A stretch of DNA of 64,000 nt from Urophycis tenuis (lineage: Eukaryota; Chordata; Actinopteri; Gadiformes; Phycidae). Positions 57,336 to 64,000 of the stretch are shown one piece after another. The notes beneath the pieces are model-generated. The model did not search any database. It worked only from the letters and a program-made list of their open reading frames with translations, and had not been told where the DNA came from. The translations under genes were made by a program, and so were the position numbers. The stretch covers positions 30,005 through 94,004 of the forward strand of contig JAXIVH010000454.1 of assembly GCA_036785325.1 (NCBI GenBank), given 5' to 3'. Position 1 is the first letter of the stretch. Each line of letters begins with the position of its first letter.

Positions 57336-58053
57336 GTGAGTGACAGTAGTCTAACCAAATGATGGCAATTCATTTATTTATTTATATTTATTTTATCTTA
57401 AAACAATTATGAAAATAAATATGCAATCTGTACTAAATGTCCTTTAATTATGGTCAACCAGTTAAAATTAAGTCAGCAACCCAAAATTGTTACGTCAATA
57501 TAACACAAAAGATAATTTGTATTCATGCTAGCATACTGATGATACTTCTAAACTGCATCAAACACTCATGCTTCATAGTTATGTGTGTTTCTATTCACTA
57601 TTTTAACAGCTGCATTTAACAGCTCTCCCCCTCGATGGCTAACCTTATCAAGCTAATCTATCAATCGATCAATCAATCGAATCATCTCTCGCCTCTTTCT
57701 GTTTGCTTCCTGATGCTCAAGCGACATAATGGACAAAATAATCTAAACACATTAAATAACAATAAGATAGCACAGAGGGATGCATCTACCACACACCGAC
57801 CGAAAGTCTCGTCAGGTAAAATTGTCAGAAGGTATGTTAATATACATCGCAAAGTCAGCTAACAAATTCAGTCTGTGAAAGACTCAGGATTGAGGTGGTG
57901 TGTGTCCTGAATCCCTTCTGTAGTTTGTACATTGGCCGGACCGTGAGGGCCCTCGCTTGGCCGGTGGAGGGTGATTAGCTGCCCGCTTGGCTGCACAGCC
58001 AGGGGGAAAAATAAACTCCACCTATTCAGTCAGCATGCAGGGAGAGAAGGAAC
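57336..58053 (+). other. Spacer, no supported gene
   Basis: AT-rich sequence with TTTA and TCAATCGA repeats. The expected next SRPK exon (beginning HKHFTED in the family) is not seen on the plus strand here. Confidence 0.5.
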
Positions 58054-58101
58054 TCGATTTACTGAATTCATGTGAAATTTCACATGAATTCAGTAAATCG
58101 A
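58054..58101. repeat. 48-bp perfect palindrome without spacer
   Basis: Arm TCGATTTACTGAATTCATG... (58054-58077) is followed at once by its exact inverse complement (58078-58101); 24 of 24 positions pair. It contains two EcoRI-type GAATTC words. Flanks do not continue the pairing. It could be a cruciform-forming site, a foldback remnant or an assembly fold-back. Confidence 0.95.
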
Positions 58102-58638
58102 AAGGATTTTATGGAACATAATTTTCTGATGCTTAATGTGCACTTTGATAACCCTTAATCACACAATTAGAAGTTAATTCAAGATTGTCTCTCGTCCAAC
58201 ACTTTAATACTGTGCATGCAGCTCAATTTCTGCTACTAACAGCTATAAACAGCATGATCTGAGGATTTCAGCACCTCTACCCCAAGCTGTATGTACAGAG
58301 TATCCAACCTTCCCTAACACAGTTAGATACACAACATATTTTTACTTTACTCTGAAGGTTGCTTGAAAGAGGGTGTAGACAAAAACACAACAAATCTACC
58401 AAATACTGCTTCATATATTCAATTCAGAAAAAAGGAAATATATCCGGCCTGCTTCTGTCTTAGATTTAGGATAGGAGATTTGTTATTACACCCACAGGCA
58501 ATATGAGTTGCTGCTAGCAACCGTCAATCACCTTTATCATGGGCTGTATCGCAGAAGACCCCTTTTCCCTCAATGGATTTTTGCTCGGGCTACAGGACTC
58601 CTGAATACCACGTGTACTCCTCTCCTGTTCCCTCAAAA

Positions 58639-59379
58639 CAGGGTCTGACTTATAGGCTCAGCCCCCAGGAAGCCACATAGATGTGATTTCCTTTATTCTG
58701 CTGCATTTAAGGGTGACCTGGTGGAGATCCTACATTTGTTTTGGTGGGGGGTAAATCTATCTATTTATCTATCAATCCAACACATTGTATATTGTCTAGA
58801 ACAGGGGTCTCCAACCTTTTTTCCTCTGAGAGCTACTTTTACTAAATCAAAATGGCCGAGAGCTACTCATGTTTTAAACCAGTTATTGTCATAGTTTCTT
58901 TCACACTAAACAAACAGAATAAGCTTGTTCTGCCTGAACATTTACAAAATGTTGGTGTGCACAACTCACATTTTGCATCAAAACATCATGTTACGTTCAT
59001 GAAACAAAACAACTGTTTACCACTCTTCATGAAAATAGTACGTTTTAAGCAGCACAACTATTTGATTGACAACTAATTGGCAAATAATCATTGTGTGTAA
59101 GAAGGGAGCGGGACATCGATGAATTTGATTGGATATAATTAACCCTAACTGAGCTACCTGGAATGGGGTGGCGAGCTACTGGTATCTCACGAGCAACATG
59201 TTGGAGATCTCTGGTCTAGATGGTAGAATATAACATTTGAGGACGAAACGGTCTAGCTTCGCCACTGATTTTCATCATTAATGTTTTTTTATTTTTTAAT
59301 TGACGGCACAGAGATCCGGGGCTATTCCCAAAAGATCCGGGGCTATAGCCTCGAATGCCCAGGTCTAACGACGCGCCTG
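58639..59379 (-). mobile_element. hAT-like non-autonomous element with nested MITE
   Basis: Ends CAGGGTCTGACTT and (inverse) CAGGCGCGTCGTTAGACC, with flanking CCTCAAAA (58631-58638) and CCTCAGAA (59380-59387), an 8-bp duplication with one difference. It is the same family, inverted, as the degraded elements beside both ifi27 copies. It contains a 412-bp MITE (58802-59213). No coding capacity. Confidence 0.75.
58802..59213 (+). mobile_element. hAT MITE nested in the above
   Basis: Ends CAGGGGTCTCCAACCTT and (inverse) CCAGAGATCTCCAACATG, with duplication GTCTAGAA / GTCTAGAT at 58794-58801 and 59214-59221 (7 of 8). The related sequence near 1381 (inverse) has an uninterrupted GTCTAGATGGTAGAAT, which serves as empty site. 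A short ORF over it (58852-59076) is not a recognisable protein. Confidence 0.8.
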
Positions 59380-59508
59380 CCTCAGAAGCACTTCAGCGAG
59401 GACATTCAGACATGTCAGTACTGCAGCTTCTGATTGGCGCCACCCACGACAAGCGCCGCCTCCTTGGTTAGCCCGGCCTAAAGCGGTTATAGCCCTTACA
59501 GTTTGTCT

Positions 59509-59857
59509 TGTAGTATCTTGATGTGTTGAGTAAAAGGAGAAACCACCGCTGAGTCGTCCCACTTGTATGTTGAAGGGTTTATTACAAAGTAGAACAGTGT
59601 CAAAAAGGTCAGAATCTTGAGAGAGCCTCTGTGGCCAAATTCTTAGAACACTCTGCTAGCCTTGTCCTGATACAGAGTTTGAATATTACTTCTCAGATAA
59701 TCATCTTTGCAGTCAGGCACCTCCTGTGCCCAAAGGTACTGCCACAACACCAGGCTTTTCACCTCTGACCTCGTAGCACCATATACTCCCATTCCTTGCA
59801 AATGACCTCAAGAGAAACAACACATCTCCTTATATGAACAGCTGACAATACACTACA
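59509..59857 (-). mobile_element. Solo LTR of the endogenous retrovirus family
   Basis: Matches the two LTRs at 9862-10202 and 27047-27378 along its length (minus strand TGTAGTGTAT... to GATACTACA). It is flanked by a 4-bp duplication GTCT at 59505-59508 and 59858-59861. No internal sequence adjoins it, so it is the product of LTR-LTR recombination. Confidence 0.9.
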
Positions 59858-59861
59858 GTCT

Positions 59862-60429
59862 CCAAGGGCTCAAACACATGACGTTTCATGTCCAAGTCAC
59901 GTGACCATCACGCTTTCTTACCCTCTTCTCCAGCGTGATTAAGTGGCCGAAACGAAACTTTGATTTGAGCCGTTTGGAAGACTATAACTATTATTAGATA
60001 CAATATCATACTATAAAGATGAATTAACCCAGCCGATATAATCTATCTGAAGTCGAGGTTATTAACTAATCAGTGAATCTATGAGCCGACTTTTATTCAA
60101 CCAATAAATAATAGTAAAGAAATAATAAAGAAATGCCTGCTATATGCCTGCTATATGCCTGCATAACTATATGACAGGGAAACCTGAAATGGGGAACTTG
60201 CTAGACAGGATAATTGACTATACAAATCCCTAAACCAAATAATAATTGATTGAGCAACTTTACAGAACCTGTACGTTTTGCACACAAGGATAGCATTTAC
60301 TTAGTGACATTTTCAGAGATCATTTGGTATTTGAACTGGCATTGTTGGTTCACTGGACTGGTCTAATCTTTCCTGGAGCTCTCCTGTCCTACAAGCAAGG
60401 ATCACGTTAGTCTGGTTTGATCAGGCTCC
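59862..60429 (+). other. Spacer, no supported gene
   Basis: Nothing recognisable apart from a short direct repeat (GCCTGCTATAT, about 60136-60160). Confidence 0.4.
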
Positions 60430-60756
60430 CACTGATCGCCCCAAACAAATTGCAGACCTCGCTTAGAGCTACACAGTCTGTAGAGCACTTTAAAACAACA
60501 CTAAAAACATACCTCTTTTCCTTGGCATTCAGTCCCAGCTAGGCGAGAATCCTTGGCTTCCTACTTCCTACTATTTGTTTGCATTCTAATTTTAGTTTTT
60601 TAAATTGAGTTGTTACTATTCCTTTATTGTTTTATTTATTATTATATTGTGTGTGATTACATTGTATTTTAATAACTGTGCAGCACTTTCGTTTCAACTG
60701 GGTTGTTTTTAAATTTGGTTTATAAATAAACTTGACTTGACTTGACTTGACTTGCT
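60430..60756 (+). mobile_element. 3' end of an L2/CR1-like LINE
   Basis: A short coding end (AGAGCACTTTAAAACAACAC, followed by codons for LKTYLFSLAF and a stop at about 60540) leads into a 3' UTR ending in repeated TTGAC units (about 60731-60756). This is the pattern of 5'-truncated LINE tails. The reading resembles the C-terminus of the L2 element at 13774-18105. Confidence 0.6.
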
Positions 60757-62080
60757 ATTAGCTTGGCAGACTCAGTAGTCGAACTGCTCTGGAGGCAGTT
60801 GTTCATGTAGATGAACTGCTCTAGCGACTGCAGGTCTTAATTTTCCTCTGCATGGTCTTTGACATGCTTCTGCAACACTAAAGTTGAGCCAAGCCGGGGA
60901 CATGCTGGCTTGGCGATGGCGTGAAGTACCCTGAGGTGGACCACCAGGCGTTGTGCTTGGCACTCTTACAGAAGTGACACATCCTCTTTAATTTCTGCTG
61001 CTTGGCCTCTGACTGAAACGTTTCTAAATGTTGATGGTTTTAAGATTTATGCTTGTCAGAGCCGTGATAAATTGAGGCAGGCTGGTTGCGAGGCCTGGGT
61101 GCGTGAACTTTCCTAACTCCTAACTCTTTACTATAACTCTTATCCAATTGTGCTGTGCCAGTCTTACACAGTCATTGAAATTCAGCCTTTTCCCTGATCC
61201 AGTCGGAGATTATGCTGTTTGTATTGAGTTGTACAGCAGAAACACCTCTTGAGATAGGCCGTCCCAGCTGGAGGGATATTTGCATGAATAACAAATAAAT
61301 AAATTAAGATTGAATTAATGGGTTCCGTAAGACTATAATAAGTAGAACAATCATAAGTTATTATTATATTTAAATTCTTAACACCCCAGGCTTTATTACC
61401 CTAGCAATATCACATTTGTGCCATAAACATATACAACATAAATGGCAAATAGAATAGCTAGATTAACTAGCATTCCATGGCACTACATTGGCTCTCAGAA
61501 GTACCTGACTAGAAATAATAAAACAATATAACATACAGGGAATTTACAACAATGGTTTATTACTCTCCCAACATGTTATTGCGTTTTTATTCTGCCATGA
61601 CTTTCACTCTTTACACTCTATATTAATATTTATTCAAATTACTACTAGTACCAGAAATGTCATTAAAGGTTTAATGAATACTTACCCTATCTTAGGACAA
61701 CTGTGGCACATCTCCAAGCTAAAGCCGTGGAGCCTGTGAGGTGGACTGCTGCAGGACAAGTCTGAGTGTCGATGGGAGCAGGCGGCCCAGCTCCTCTGCT
61801 CACCATGGAGCCACAGCCATGGCTGCCCACTGCTTTCGAATTCTCTTCTCCATAATCCACTCCATTATGATCAGTGTGTGTTTATTGTTTCCCCAGCCTT
61901 TTCCTCTTTAGAAAGACTAAATGAAAAATAGGATCATTCTAGAGTCAGGTCATAGGTCACAACTCTGTTACTCCATATTTGCAAACATGCTTGTTGATCA
62001 ACGTTAGCCATGTTTTGAAAACCACAAAGTGGGAGTGAGTTCAGAGGAACACTGTACAGAATGTACACACCATAGGCTAC
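60757..62080 (+). other. Spacer with one exon-like segment
   Basis: No gene can be supported. On the minus strand around 61816-61688 an ATG-containing, GC-richer stretch ends at a consensus donor (AGATAGG|GTAAGTATT). It could be a first exon or untranslated exon, but no partner exon was found and its frame closes at TAG just before the donor. Confidence 0.25.
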
Positions 62081-62084
62081 ACAT

Positions 62085-62400
62085 TTACATTTAGGGCATT
62101 TAGCAGATGCTTTTATCCAAAACGACTTACAAAGAGTACATTTGTCATAAGAAGGTGAAACATTTAATTGCTGCTAATACAGTAAGAAAGTCACCAGAAC
62201 AAGTTTCAAGCATTTCAATTGCTAGATTAACCATTGCTAGTATACAACATCTCTGACTAAGTGCCAAGTTACAAAGATGATACCCTGCATGAGGGTAGGG
62301 TTATGCAGGGTTCAGATGAACTCTGAACAAGTGGGTCTTTAGTCTCTTCCTGAAGATGAGGAGTGACTCTGCAGTCCTGGTGGTATTAAACATTTTACAG
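62085..62400 (-). repeat. Dispersed teleost repeat, minus strand
   Basis: Begins (inverse) with the common GTAAGTCGTTTTGGATAAAAGC motif, related to the tail of the SINE at 31571-31711. It ends with a segment whose minus-strand translation includes ESLLIFRKRLKTHLF, similar to LINE C-termini. Probably a 3' fragment of a LINE or long SINE. Confidence 0.6.
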
Positions 62401-62447
62401 TGCATTTTACAGTCGAACTCATTATAATTCATATTACTCAACATATA

Positions 62448-62449
<2 letters not shown>

Positions 62450-62525
<76 letters not shown>
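62450..62525 (+). repeat. (GT)n microsatellite
   Basis: About 75 bp of uninterrupted GT/TG. ORFs over it are artefacts. Confidence 0.97.
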
Positions 62526-62526
<1 letters not shown>

Positions 62527-62598
62527 ACTGCCTGCTTGGCCCCTTGCTAAGGGGCTCGGACACTGTGCTCTGTTTTGTATAGCATGTGGTTAGTAACG

Positions 62599-62615
62599 GG
62601 GGGGGGGGGGGGGGG
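62599..62615 (+). repeat. Poly-G run
   Basis: About 18 consecutive G, prone to length error in sequencing. Confidence 0.9.
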
Positions 62616-62652
62616 CACAAGGCACAAGGGAGGAGTTAGGCTTCTCTTCCGC

Positions 62653-64000
<1,348 letters not shown>

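Noticed and set aside
58852..59076. 74-codon ORF in the nested MITE
   Set aside because: No similarity to a protein family known to me, and it lies in a non-autonomous element; chance frame is the simplest explanation.

Overview
This is eukaryotic genomic DNA, most likely from a teleost fish. The evidence is the density and kinds of transposable elements: hAT DNA transposons, L2- and Rex1/CR1-type LINEs, tRNA-headed SINEs, Ty3/Gypsy LTR elements with and without a chromodomain, an R2-superfamily LINE, and a decayed endogenous retrovirus. There are also (GT)n, (GA)n, (ATT)n and (GGAT)n microsatellites, an ISG12/IFI27-like gene with a normal vertebrate exon structure, and an SRPK-type kinase pseudogene. 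No bacterial features, CRISPR arrays or rRNA genes were seen. Almost all long open frames belong to mobile elements, so this is an accessory, gene-poor stretch built from nested insertions.

Layout. 1-5222: left copy of a duplicated block carrying an interferon-inducible ifi27-like gene (minus strand, last exon outside the window), interrupted by a 3.45-kb hAT transposon (1584-5037). 5224-27417: a decayed LINE ('LINE A') that hosts a second hAT transposon (5720-8688) and a minus-strand endogenous retrovirus (9862-27378). The retrovirus is itself interrupted by an L2 LINE (13774-18105, carrying a hAT MITE at 16804-17557) and by a 3'-truncated Gypsy element (about 18665-23851). 27418-29540: a SINE, spacer and a hAT deletion derivative. 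29544-31213: the second, apparently complete ifi27-like copy and its flank.

31852-45686: a minus-strand Gypsy retrotransposon with two LTRs; its leader contains a full-length R2-superfamily element (39197-42828) and a second, apparently identical 5'-truncated copy directly behind it (42829-44671). 45687-48240: 'LINE B', a paralogue of LINE A whose uninterrupted sequence provides empty sites for the insertions in LINE A. 48290-54173: a chromodomain Gypsy element whose protease-RT-RNase H segment is absent and replaced by a deleted Rex1-like LINE. 55841-57335: an SRPK kinase pseudogene with retained introns. 57340-64000: mostly non-coding, with a 48-bp perfect palindrome, a nested hAT-like element, a solo LTR of the same retrovirus family, LINE tails and microsatellites.

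The only host gene that looks functional is the right-hand ifi27-like copy. The rest is best read as a layered record of insertions. Most boundaries here are supported by target-site duplications, and several also by an undisturbed paralogous site inside the same window. I did not find a convincing new biological system. The most unusual items are the tandem R2-superfamily copies, the two ifi27 copies with their insertion history, the perfect palindrome and the 55-bp hairpin.
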